Shown here one piece after another: positions 9,013 through 17,252 of a stretch of 64,000 bases of DNA. Under the pieces are notes generated by a model. It made no database searches. It was not told the DNA's origin and saw nothing but the letters and a program-made list of their open reading frames with translations. The position numbers and the translations under genes are program-made. Source of the DNA: Streptomyces violens (GTDB taxonomy: Bacteria > Actinomycetota > Actinomycetes > Streptomycetales > Streptomycetaceae); the NCBI RefSeq assembly GCF_000717745.1, contig NZ_JOBH01000008.1, positions 1 to 64,000 on the forward strand, written 5' to 3'. Each line of letters starts with the position of its first letter. Within the stretch, counting starts at the first letter, position 1.

Positions 9013-9411
9013 GCGTCTCTCCCTGGCTGGGGGTGCCTGATGTGGACCCGGTTCGGTGGCTTACGCACGGGGCGAGGATTCATGGGGCGTGACCAACTCA
9101 TCCCGTTGCGGGTGGCTCAGCCTGAAGAAACCCCTGTGCGACCGTGGGCGATCGTCGAAGACCAGGTGAAGGTAGCTGCCTCTGCGGGCCATGTCGAAGT
9201 TGCGTTTTCCCTGTCCAAGTGGCCTCGTACACAGGCCCTTGCGGGGCGACGCCAGCGGCGTTGGCCGGGTTGGATGACGCAGCGACCGGATTCGCTGTCA
9301 AAGGACAAGCGACGGCGTTTGCCCCGCACATGGGGTTTGATCTCATTTTCCTGATCCGGTTCTCGCTGTACCTGTCACGATCCTTTTCGGCAGGTACGCG
9401 GAGCCTGGGTG
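9013..9411. other. Non-coding stretch before the Tn7-like remnant
   Basis: No gene can be supported. It may include the left end of the collapsed transposon that starts near 9412, but I could not identify terminal repeats. Confidence 0.4.
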
Positions 9412-10150
9412 GTGATGGCTCTGGGGCTGGTCGATGTCGAGTGGGCTGACGGCGAGGGAGGCAGGCTGCGGAATTCCGTGCTGGAGGCGGTGTCCCGGAT
9501 TCGGTTCGAGTCGGTGCTCCCGGTGCGGCAGTTCACTTCGTACCGCGGGCAGCGGCCCTTCACGGGCTGGTAATGGGCGGCGACGACGCAGTCGCTGAAG
9601 GGCTTCGAGTGGTGGCTGGAGCGGGACCGGGCCATGCTCCTCGATCATGACCGGAAGGTGGTGGCGCTGGGGCTGGCCTCGCAGACGTTACGGGTCACAC
9701 GGCAGGGGGAGAAGCGCCGGATCTCGCATGCGCCGGACTACTTCGCACGACTGGAGGACGGCTCGGGTCTGGACGTCGATGTCCGGCCGGCGGACCGCGT
9801 CCTCCGGACCGGGTCGGCCCGGAGGACGCGGTGAAGTTCTCGGCGACCGAGACGATGTGCCAGGAGATGGGCGGCGGCTGGTCCTTCGCGCTGGTGCACG
9901 AGCCCGATCCCGTGGAGATGGCCAACGTCCGCCGACTGTCCGGCTATCGGCATCCCCGCAACCGGGTCGGCGACGTCGCGAAACGGCTCATGGGCGCCTT
10001 CAACGACCCGCGGTTGCTCATGGACGGTGCCGAGGCAGTGGGTGACCCACTGTCCGTCCTGCCGACGCTCTACCACCTGCTGTGGTGCGGTGACCTGTGC
10101 CTTGGCCTGTCGGCGCCGCTGGGAGACGGCTCCGTGATCGGCTGCGCGGC
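9412..10150 (+). pseudogene. TnsA-like transposase endonuclease, broken
   Basis: The reading starts near ATG 9415 and runs VDVEWADGEGGRLRNSVLEA, QFTSYRGQRPFTGW, then an in-frame TAA (9571-9573) where relatives have Tyr. It resumes in the same frame with LKGFEWWLERDRAMLLDHDR and HAPDYFARLEDGSGLDVDV, the TnsA-like nuclease core with its Glu/Asp residues. Around 9800-9830 a frameshift leads into PEDAVKFSATETMCQEMGGG, LVHEPDPV, SGYRHPR and LPTLYHLLWCGDLCLGLSAP. TnsA-like subunits cut the 5' ends of Tn7-like elements. With a nonsense codon and a frameshift it cannot make full-length protein. Confidence 0.75.
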
Positions 10151-10158
10151 GGTGGGTC

Positions 10159-10244
10159 ATGGCCGAACTGGCACCACGCGGAGTTCTGCGGGTCGGGGAC
10201 CGGATCCGGTACGAGGGGCGGAACCAGCCGGCGGAGTCGGGGGC
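10159..10244 (+). pseudogene. N-terminal stub of TniA/TnsB-like transposase
   Basis: An ATG at 10159 opens a short frame, MAELAPRGVLRVGDRIRYEG, which resembles the first residues of TniA-type DDE transposases in actinobacterial Tn7-like elements. After about 28 codons the sequence jumps to the TniB C-terminus in another frame, so nearly the whole transposase and the front of TniB have been removed by one deletion. Confidence 0.5.
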
Positions 10245-10610
10245 CAGCAGATCGCCGGCCGATACACCGTCACCGACACCGAACCGTTCACCTACGACAC
10301 CACCGCACAACGGCACAACTGACGGAACCTGATCGCCTCGCTCGAAGACGCTCTGCGACACCACCGGCACAAGCCCGGCAGCCTACTCAAACTCGACGGC
10401 TATCTCCATGAACGCACCGACGGCGCGATCGGCAGCCTCTCCCAACTCGTCCGCGGCGCCGCCCTTGAGGCCGTCATCAACGGCAGCGAGACCATCACCC
10501 GCAAGACGCTGGAGGCCATCGAAGTCGACCAGACCGCCGAGGACGCTCGCCAGGAACACCGCCGCAAGCGGCGGCCCCGCCGCCGGAGGCCGGATGCCGA
10601 CGCGGCCTGA
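10245..10610 (+). pseudogene. C-terminal part of TniB-like AAA+ ATPase
   Basis: Beginning QQIAGRYTVTDTEPFTYDTT, the frame meets TGA at 10320-10322 where relatives have Trp. It continues RNLIASLEDALRHHRHKPGS, LLKLDGYLHERTDGAIGSLS, LVRGAALEAVINGSETITRK and a basic tail ending at TGA 10608. This is the lid/C-terminal region of TniB-type target-selection ATPases. The Walker A/B region is missing. Its stop overlaps the TniQ-like start, preserving the usual tniA-tniB-tniQ order. Confidence 0.7.
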
Positions 10611-10880
10611 CCGACTCCGCCGGCTGCCCATCGCTGTCGGCCCCCTCCACAACGAGGCCCTCGGTTCCTCTCTCCACCGCCTGGCCGTCGCCAACAACCA
10701 TCCAGCAGGCTGCCCTGCCCGCCTCCTGGGCCCGCTGCCGCCAGAGTTCTCCCCGCTCAACATCACCATCGCCGGCCCTGAGACCGTGGTGCTGACGCAC
10801 CTGATCCTCGCCCCGCCCACAACCGCCTTGGACCCTCAAAGAGCTCTACCTGGCGACGACCGCCGAGCTGAGCTGAGCCG
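10594..10880 (+). pseudogene. TniQ-like N-terminal fragment
   Basis: The ATG at 10594 overlaps the TniB-like stop by 17 nt. The translation begins MPTRPDRLRRLPIAVGPLHN, then EALGSSLHRLAVANNHP, the standard opening of TniQ proteins (target-site adaptors). After about 70 residues, with PPEFSPLNITIAGPETVVL, the similarity fades and no zinc-finger region follows. It is a fragment at the end of the collapsed transposon. Confidence 0.6.
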
Positions 10881-11308
10881 AAGATTCGCGCGGATCTACA
10901 CCACCCTCGGAACCCTCGGAACCCAGGCCCCTCTACCGAACGTTCTGCCTCTACCGAGATCGCGACTTCCGCGAAAGCCAGGTCGCCTGAGAACTCCGGG
11001 CCGCCATTTTCCCAAATGACCTGGCATCCCAGCAGGTCAACGGCTCGCCATCTGACACATGCACTTCGACAGGACACAGGTCGCGCTGGTACCTCGTTCG
11101 CATCGAAACGCCGACGCCTGGAAGGCCAACCGGGCGCGCCGGGAACAGTCGGCCCGGCCAGCACTGTTGCATCAGCCGAGGCACCGGCGCCGCACGGGCG
11201 GGGAACGCGGAGACCATAAGGTTGTCCGCCTGCCAGAATCCGGGCCTCGGGATCGCTGTACGACCGCCGCGCGCCCGAAACAAGACCGTTGTACACAGGA
11301 GGACTGTT
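10881..11308. other. Stretch without a supported gene
   Basis: It holds the distal edge of the Tn7-like remnant and the upstream region of the PIG-L gene. No conserved reading frame, tRNA or repeat is visible. Confidence 0.4.
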
Positions 11309-12142
11309 ATGACTGACCGGCCCTTGACGCTCATGGCCGTGCACGCCCACCCCGACGACGAGGCCACCTCGACCGGAGGGGTCCTCGCGCAGTACGCGGC
11401 GGAAGGCATCCGCACGGTTCTCGTGACGTGTACCGACGGCGGTTGCGGTGACGGGCCGGGAGGTGTCAAGCCGGGCGATCCCGAGCACGATCCCGCAGCC
11501 GTCGCCCTGATGCGCCGCCAAGAACTTCGCGAGAGCTGTGACGTCCTGAAGGTCAGCGATCTGGAGATGCTGGACTATGCCGATTCCGGGATGATCGGCT
11601 GGCCGAGCAACGAGGCCCCCGGCTCCTTCTGGCAGACCCCTGTGGAGGAAGGCGCCGCCCGGCTCGCGGAACTCATGCGGCACTACCGACCCGATGTGGT
11701 CGTCACCTACGACGAGAACGGCTTCTACGGCCACCCCGATCACATCCAGGCCCACCGCATCACGATGGCGGCGGTGGAGATGACCGGGCTGACGCCGAAG
11801 GTGTACTGGACGACGATGCCCCGCTCGGGGATGCAGCGGTTCGGTGAGATCATGCGCGAGTTTCATCCGGACATGCCGGAGCCGGATCCTGCCGAGGCCG
11901 CCGCGATGGCCGAGATCGGCCTCCCCGACGATGAGATCACCACGTGGGTGGACACCACCGCGTTCAGCGGTCAGAAGTTCGATGCGCTGGCCGCGCACGC
12001 CAGTCAGGGCGAGAACATCTTCTTCCTCAAGATGGGCAAGGAGCGGTTCGGCGAGTTGATGGGCATGGAGACGTTCGTACGCGTCAAGGACGCCACCGGC
12101 GCGCCCGTACCCGAGAACGACCTCTTCGCCGGACTGCGCTGA
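11309..12142 (+). CDS. PIG-L family zinc-dependent deacetylase
   Basis: 277 residues from the ATG at 11309, preceded by a consensus AGGAGG. The zinc site is clear: AVHAHPDDEATSTGG (AHPDDE motif) and GHPDHIQAHR, with the YDENGFYGHPDH block typical of the Mca/MshB branch. Members remove N-acetyl groups from GlcNAc conjugates; in actinobacteria they include MshB (mycothiol synthesis) and Mca (mycothiol S-conjugate amidase). Length and context do not separate the two, and a detoxification or natural-product deacetylase is also possible. It is a single gene. Confidence 0.9.
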   Translation: MTDRPLTLMAVHAHPDDEATSTGGVLAQYAAEGIRTVLVTCTDGGCGDGPGGVKPGDPEHDPAAVALMRRQELRESCDVLKVSDLEMLDYADSGMIGWPSNEAPGSFWQTPVEEGAARLAELMRHYRPDVVVTYDENGFYGHPDHIQAHRITMAAVEMTGLTPKVYWTTMPRSGMQRFGEIMREFHPDMPEPDPAEAAAMAEIGLPDDEITTWVDTTAFSGQKFDALAAHASQGENIFFLKMGKERFGELMGMETFVRVKDATGAPVPENDLFAGLR

Positions 12143-12862
12143 TCCGCCCGTTCGGCCGAGACCCGAGAAAGATCATCGGCCGCACGGCGCGATCCAGCGG
12201 GTCATACCCCCGGAGGCTTATCGACACGAGTTCCGCTCCGGCCACGTCCAGGCCATCGTCAGCGGCGTCCACGCGTGCCCGCACTACCGACCCGACACCG
12301 CGCTCATCCCCAAACCACCTGACAACCGCACAGGTAGGAGATCTGCGCGCTGCTGACTCCGAAGGTGCGCGATAGCCGAGGTCACGAGCTCGGCGGTCTG
12401 CTCCGACCAAGACAGACCGCCGAGGAAGTGACACGAAGCTGAGACTCCGATGTCCGACACGCCGTGAGGCAACGGGAGAAGCAGCAGGTCACGAGGGCGA
12501 TCTCCGACACGAACCGCGAGCCCAGACAGCGAGCCCGGTCGATCGCCTGGTACGCGGCGATCGTCCGGTCCTTGGCCTCCAACAGCTCACGGGCAACGCT
12601 CGGCAACGGGTCCGCCTGCGCCGAGGAGGGGTACTGCCTGCGCGGCCTGCCACAGCTGCTTCGCGGGGGCGAGGCGATCTTGTGCACTCGTTGCCGATTC
12701 GTCGGGGAAGCACACGTCGGCCGCCGCCTCGACCAGCTCCCAGGTCAGCCTTCGCCGGCGAGCAGGGAACGTAGTTTCCGCAGCGGCGGAACGCCTCCCT
12801 CACGGACGTGCTCCACGGTCGACCGCTGGTGGAGCTCGGCGACGCGAAAGGAGCGAGCTTCG
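12143..12862. other. Degenerate stretch, no supported gene
   Basis: About 720 bp with no reading frame showing family features. A minus-strand segment near 12500-12600 (SVARELLEAKDRTIAAYQAI) looks protein-like and may be relic coding sequence, but it lacks a start and I cannot assign it. Confidence 0.4.
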
Positions 12863-13036
12863 CTGATCACGCGCGTTGGTCGCTGGATCCCGGCGGTCTC
12901 CGGTCTGCTCACCTCCGCTGCCGTACTTCTTTTGATCATCACCGGAAACATCGAGGCCGTCGCGCCCGTCGCGGCTCTCGGCACCGCCATCACCGGCGGC
13001 GCCGCCGTCAAAGTCAACGTCCACATCCGTCGTTGA
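12863..13036 (+). pseudogene. Small membrane-protein tail
   Basis: 57 codons end at TGA 13034-13036, 14 bp before a hairpin. The peptide has two hydrophobic stretches (VSGLLTSAAVLLLIITGN and APVAALGTAITGGAAV) and a basic end, like a two-helix membrane protein. No ATG/GTG start lies in frame close by; AAGGAG precedes a CTG at 12863. It is either a relic or a very small gene with an unusual start. Function unknown. Confidence 0.35.
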
Positions 13037-13050
13037 CGACGCTCCTGGCG

Positions 13051-13076
13051 GGTGATGCTCCATTTGGGGCATCACC
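13051..13076 (+). terminator. Hairpin, possible terminator
   Basis: GGTGATGC and GCATCACC form an 8-bp stem around a 10-nt loop, just after the stop at 13036. Confidence 0.5.
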
Positions 13077-13175
13077 GGCGTGAACGCACGCGCTGCACGA
13101 CGATCAAGAACCGCTGATTCGTACGGACGGGGACCGTGGTGCGCAAGAAGCCGTCAAAGGGGCACACCTAGATCG

Positions 13176-14354
13176 ATGCAACATCACGTACAGGATCAAG
13201 AAACGCCGGAAGACCCTGCCACGCCGCGGCTGCGCCTGGGGGTGGTCGCCGACCCGGGGCTGCCCAGTGACGTCGCGGCCGCCGTCGTGGACGAACACTT
13301 GCCGGACCTGCTGAGCCGGCGGGTGTCCGCCGATGTGGTGTGGGAGGTGGAGCTGGAGCAGGAGGCGCTGCCACTGGACGAGCAGGGGGCGGTGCCGCTG
13401 CTGGAGCTGGCGGGCGAGCGCAGGCCACAGGCAGGCTGGGACATGTTCGTCTATCTCACCGACCTGACGCGCGGGTCGGCCACCCAGCCGGTACTCGCAG
13501 ACCTGAGCAGCCGGGATCAGGCCGCGCTGATCAGCTTGCCGGCCGTCGGCGGCCTGCGGCTGCGGCACCATGTCAGGCGCACGCTGATCCACCTCGTCGA
13601 CCGGCTGCACCACTCCACGGCGCAGTCGTCCGGCCGGCGGGCGCTGCGCCGCTGGAGCGAATGGACTTCCTCGGTGCGCGAACGAACCTCGGCCGAGCAC
13701 GCCATCGACACCTCCCTGGTGCTGGTGGGACGCCGCGGAAAGTTCCGGTTGCTGTGCGGCATGGTGCGCAACAACCGTCCCTGGCGGCTGGTCCCCCATC
13801 TGGCCAGCGCGACCGCCGCGGCCGCCGCGACGGCGGCGTTCGGCATCTTCTACTCCAGCATCTGGCAGCTGGCCGACGCCATGTCCACCCTCCGCCTGAT
13901 CGTCGTCTCCGCCCTGGCCATCGGTGTCATGGTCGGCTGGCTGCTGTTCTACAACCACCTGTGGGACTCGCCCCGCGGCCACCGGGCACGCAAGGAGACC
14001 GTCCTTTACAACGCCTCGACCCTGTGCACCCTGACCCTCGGGGTGAGCTGCATGTATCTCCTGCTGTACGGCCTGGCGCTGCTCTCGGCCGTGGTGGTCA
14101 TCGACGACGGCTACCTCGGCTCACAGCTGGGCCACCCGGCCGACGCGGGCGACTACGCCACCGTGGTCTGGCTGGCCTGCTCCATGGGCATCGTCGCCGG
14201 AGCGCTCGGCTCCAGCCTGGACAGCGAAGCAGCCGTCCGGCAGGCCACCTACAGCAGGCGCGAACAGGAACGGCAGGCCAACCAGCTCCGGGCCGAGGCC
14301 GAGGATCCCCAGGACCAGCATCCTCGCGCCCCCGGCCGACGCCCGGAGCGCTGA
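13176..14354 (+). CDS. Multi-pass membrane protein of unknown function
   Basis: 392 residues from the ATG at 13176. The soluble N-terminal half (about 200 residues) begins with a strand-rich segment (RLRLGVVADPGLPSDVAAAV) and includes LLCGMVRNNRPWRLVPHLAS. The C-terminal half has four hydrophobic helices, for example LRLIVVSALAIGVMVGWLLF and TLGVSCMYLLLYGLALLSAV. The tail is Glu/Gln-rich. The layout is found in uncharacterised Streptomyces membrane proteins; no catalytic motif is seen. The SD (AAAGGGG) is rather far from the ATG, so the start could be elsewhere. Confidence 0.75.
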   Translation: MQHHVQDQETPEDPATPRLRLGVVADPGLPSDVAAAVVDEHLPDLLSRRVSADVVWEVELEQEALPLDEQGAVPLLELAGERRPQAGWDMFVYLTDLTRGSATQPVLADLSSRDQAALISLPAVGGLRLRHHVRRTLIHLVDRLHHSTAQSSGRRALRRWSEWTSSVRERTSAEHAIDTSLVLVGRRGKFRLLCGMVRNNRPWRLVPHLASATAAAAATAAFGIFYSSIWQLADAMSTLRLIVVSALAIGVMVGWLLFYNHLWDSPRGHRARKETVLYNASTLCTLTLGVSCMYLLLYGLALLSAVVVIDDGYLGSQLGHPADAGDYATVVWLACSMGIVAGALGSSLDSEAAVRQATYSRREQERQANQLRAEAEDPQDQHPRAPGRRPER

Positions 14355-14533
14355 TATTCCCATCCGCCGTTGACCGCAGATCACCGCTCCACTGCCTCCC
14401 CTGCACGGCCCGGCGGTCTGATGTGGTCCGACTCGGACGAGAACCGCTGCGCTCCAGCAGGACGTGCCGACTCACCGAGATCAGGTGAGAGAGCTCGAGC
14501 CCGCGTAAGGTCGCCGTTCCCCGCTACTCATCT

Positions 14534-14563
14534 CCGGCCCCTCGACATGCGTCGAGGGGCCGG
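14534..14563. terminator. Strong hairpin terminator
   Basis: A perfect 13-bp stem (CCGGCCCCTCGAC with its complement) around the 4-nt loop ATGC, 180 bp after the membrane-protein stop. No U-tract. Confidence 0.75.
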
Positions 14564-14964
14564 AAGCGTTGGGCGGGGAATGCCCTGCCCGGCCCGATGA
14601 GCCGTCCCGCCGCCCCGTGCCGCGGGTGTGTGTGGGCGCCGACGTACCGACATCCCGCCACACCCCCCGGACGGGGATCGCCGAAGCGGTCGGCGATCTG
14701 GCGGCAGCATGCATGCGGCGCGGGTCGGCCGAGCCGCACTCGGCGGTGCCCTGCGGCCCGCCACCCGGGTCGGCATTCCCCCAGGCCGACGCGTCAGGTC
14801 ACTGGCAGCGGGTACTCGCCGCTCAAGCCGAGGAGGTCCCCGGGAGTCTTCTCAGTCCAGGTTTGGCCCGTCCGACAGCGCGGCGGGCCAAACCGCAGAG
14901 AAAACGAAGTTGCCAAACACAAGCTTCGGCCGCGTCGGTAGGTGATAACACAGCAGGCCAATTA

Positions 14965-14997
14965 GAGGAACACCTCGTAGATTTCGAGGAACACCTC
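14965..14997. repeat. 12-bp direct repeat spaced by 21 bp
   Basis: GAGGAACACCTC occurs at 14965-14976 and again at 14986-14997, an offset of exactly 21 bp, or two helical turns. This is the geometry of paired protein-binding sites. It lies just beyond the 3' end of the LysE gene. Confidence 0.6.
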
Positions 14998-15010
14998 TCA
15001 GATATCGCCC

Positions 15011-15037
15011 TGTCAGATGTCAGCTGTCAGGTGTCAG
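15011..15037. repeat. TGTCAG heptamer run
   Basis: TGTCAG occurs four times at 7-bp intervals, overlapping the last codons and stop of the LysE gene. Confidence 0.7.
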
Positions 15038-15684
15038 CGCAGGGCGACCGCCGCGCCCGTTCGTTCGGTGGCGATCCTGACGGCGAAGCCCGCCAGCGCG
15101 GTGCCCATCACATAGCGGTGCAGGCGCTGCCAGAGCGGGTGCCGGGCGAAGAACCCGGCGACGGAGCCGGCCGTCACGATGAAGAACGCGTTGCCTGCTA
15201 CCCCCACCGCGATCTGGGTCAGCCCCAACAGCAGGCCTTGCACGGCGACATGGCCGCGCTCGGGGTCGACGAACTGCGGCAGCAGCGAGATGTAGAGGAT
15301 GGCCACCTTGGGATTGAGCAGGCAGGTGAGGAGGCCCATCAGGAAGAGCTTGAGGGGCCGGTCCTGCGTCAACTCCCGGTTCGCGACAGCGGATCGGCCG
15401 CCTGGCCGGACGGCCTTCCAGGCCAGCCAGAGCAGGTAACCCGCCCCGGCCAGCTTGATTGCCAGGTAGATCTCCGGCACCAGCGCGAAGACCGTGGCGA
15501 TACCGGCGGACACCGCGAGGAGGTAGACCAGGAAACCGAGGGCGACCCCGGCCAGCGAGATCAGCCCCGCCCGGCGGCCCTGGGTGATCGAGCGGGAGAC
15601 CAGGTAGATCATGTTCGGCCCCGGCGTCAGCACCATGCCGAGCTCCACCAAGGCGATCCCTGCTATTGCTCCCAGTCCGATCAC
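15034..15684 (-). CDS. LysE/RhtB-family amino-acid exporter
   Basis: 216 residues from the GTG at 15684, preceded by AGAGGTAG; an upstream in-frame TTG at 15720 is less likely. Six hydrophobic helices are visible. The family signature lies in the first helix region (ELGMVLTPGPNMIYLVSRSI), followed by GRRAGLISLAGVALGFLVYL and LLTCLLNPKVAILYISLLPQ. LysE/RhtB proteins export amino acids such as lysine, homoserine or threonine by proton exchange across the cytoplasmic membrane. The substrate is not predictable here. The gene is monocistronic. Confidence 0.92.
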   Translation of the reverse strand: MIGLGAIAGIALVELGMVLTPGPNMIYLVSRSITQGRRAGLISLAGVALGFLVYLLAVSAGIATVFALVPEIYLAIKLAGAGYLLWLAWKAVRPGGRSAVANRELTQDRPLKLFLMGLLTCLLNPKVAILYISLLPQFVDPERGHVAVQGLLLGLTQIAVGVAGNAFFIVTAGSVAGFFARHPLWQRLHRYVMGTALAGFAVRIATERTGAAVALR

Positions 15685-15904
15685 AGCACTACCTCTGTAC
15701 ACGCGTTCCCCTAGGCGCAACCTAGCAGCTCACGGCCATGTACCCGGCCGCGAGGGGGAGGTGCCCATGCCCGTTCCCTCCGCCGCTCGTTGAGGAGGTC
15801 GCGAGGAAGGAATCGCCGTGGCTTGTGTCGGACGACCTGTGGAATCGGGGCGGGCCGTTGGCAACGGCTTCGCAACCTCGGCCGTCCACCACTCGATGAC
15901 CGGG

Positions 15905-16150
15905 GATGCCTGCAGGGGTTCCTGTTCGTGCTGCACACGGGATCCAGTGGGAGTGGCTGTCGCAGGAGCTCGGCTTCGGCTCGGGCATGACCTGCCGGCG
16001 CCGGTTGCGGGACTGGCACGAGAGGGCGGGGTGCGGGACCGGCTGCACCAGGCGCTGCTAACGGAGTTGCACCGTGCCGGGGAACCGGACCGGTCGCGGA
16101 CGGTGATCGATGGCTCGCATCGCCAGGCCCGTCGCGGCGGGCACGGGCGG
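15905..16150 (+). pseudogene. IS5-family transposase remnant
   Basis: In three successive frames the plus strand reads LQGFLFVLHTG, then WEWLSQELGFGSGMTCRRRL and RDWHER, then RDRLHQALLTELHRAGEP and RTVIDGSHRQARRGG. These are the N-terminal and first catalytic Asp (VIDGSH) blocks of Streptomyces IS5-family transposases. At least two frameshifts and loss of the C-terminal half make it inactive. Confidence 0.7.
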
Positions 16151-16270
16151 TCCGGGCGGAGAGGCGGCGGTACATGGGCGGAGTGTTCGGCAGCAGGCCG
16201 GCGGCGACCAAACGGTACATCACCTGCCGGAGCGTGACGCCGCCCTGGCAACTCTCCACGTTCTCCCCCC
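16116..16270 (-). pseudogene. Fragment of a conserved actinobacterial protein
   Basis: The minus strand reads ESCQGGVTLRQVMYRLVAAG then LLPNTPPMYRRLSARTARAR, resembling the N-terminal signature (TLRQVxYRLV...PNT..YRRLS) of large hypothetical proteins found on actinobacterial mobile elements. The similarity stops where the IS5 remnant begins, suggesting truncation by that insertion or its deletion. Family function unknown to me. Confidence 0.4.
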
Positions 16271-16692
16271 GGTCCAGGATCACCGGACCCTGCCGCCCAT
16301 AGGGGCATGAGCACGCGCTGACGGCCGTCATCACCTCAACGAGCCGGATGACCACGTCCGGGTTGCTGCCGTATTCACTGAACTACTGGGAGTCCAGCCA
16401 ATGTGAGCCCAAAAACGACGGGATGATCTTGGTGGCCCGATGCCTCGACGCCGTCACGAGCCGCCATGTAGGACGGGCCCCTCACCGACGCTCTGGTCGA
16501 CGCGACTGGCCTCCTCGAAAGCGGTGGCACGATCTGGCACGTCGCTCGGCAGACCGGGCGGGACGACTACGTCGAGCGGGCCCGCCTCTTCCGGGTACGC
16601 CGACGACGCCCGGGGCTTCCGGACACCGTTGTCCCTAAGTCATGGGCATGCCAGACTGGCCCGTCGGGGCAAACGGGCTAAAGGGGGACCTC
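16271..16692. other. Stretch without a supported gene
   Basis: One frame near 16470-16620 gives a plausible peptide (TDALVDATGLLESGGTIWHV, then ARQTGRDDYVERARLF) but has no start and no recognised family. I leave it as possible relic sequence. Confidence 0.35.
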
Positions 16693-16962
16693 GTGCTCAT
16701 CACCTACGTCATCGGCGTCGGCGGTCTGCTGTTGTGGCTCGGCGCAGCGAGTGCTCCCATACGGGCCAGGGAAGTGCGGCTCGGTTACCTCACAGCCATC
16801 GCTCTGGTCACGTTCATCGGCATAGCCTGGCCGTGGCTCAGCACGATGTATGCCGGCGGCGACACTCTCCGTCTCAACGTGGCCGTGCTACTGACGGTGG
16901 TCTTTCTCCCCGGCGGTGTCGTCGCCCTCATCCGGCTGCTCAGGACACCTTCGAAGACCTGA
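16693..16962 (+). CDS. Small three-helix membrane protein
   Basis: 89 residues. The GTG at 16693 is chosen because AAGGGGGAC lies just upstream; ATG at 16642 would add 17 hydrophilic residues. Three hydrophobic segments (ITYVIGVGGLLLWLGAASAP, LTAIALVTFIGIAWPWL, VAVLLTVVFLPGGVVALIRL) fill most of the protein. No family or neighbour suggests a role. Confidence 0.6.
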   Translation: MLITYVIGVGGLLLWLGAASAPIRAREVRLGYLTAIALVTFIGIAWPWLSTMYAGGDTLRLNVAVLLTVVFLPGGVVALIRLLRTPSKT

Positions 16963-17252
16963 CCTCTCCCTTCACCGTCGTTCGACGGCGAAGCCGGCCG
17001 CTGCGGCACGGTGGAGACGCCGATGGACGGATTCGGATTCGAGCACGGCATCAAAAGTCGCGTTGATCAGGCAAAGGCTTGATATGCCGGCGCATCCCGA
17101 GACCGGTCGGCGGGAGAGTCATGTCAGCCGACACCGCCTACGAGCCCGGCACGACCGCGACCGCGGCCCACCAGGTTCCCGCCGCCGGCCAGGCGGCCGT
17201 GCGCGCTACGGGATGCGGGGTTCTTCCGTTTCGCCCTGAGCCGTCCAGGTCC

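Larger units (their letters stand above)
14355..15033. other. Intergenic stretch with a terminator and direct repeats
   Basis: Apart from the hairpin at 14534-14563 and the repeats at 14965-15037 I find no supported gene. Frames here translate to low-complexity Arg/Pro-rich peptides. Confidence 0.5.
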
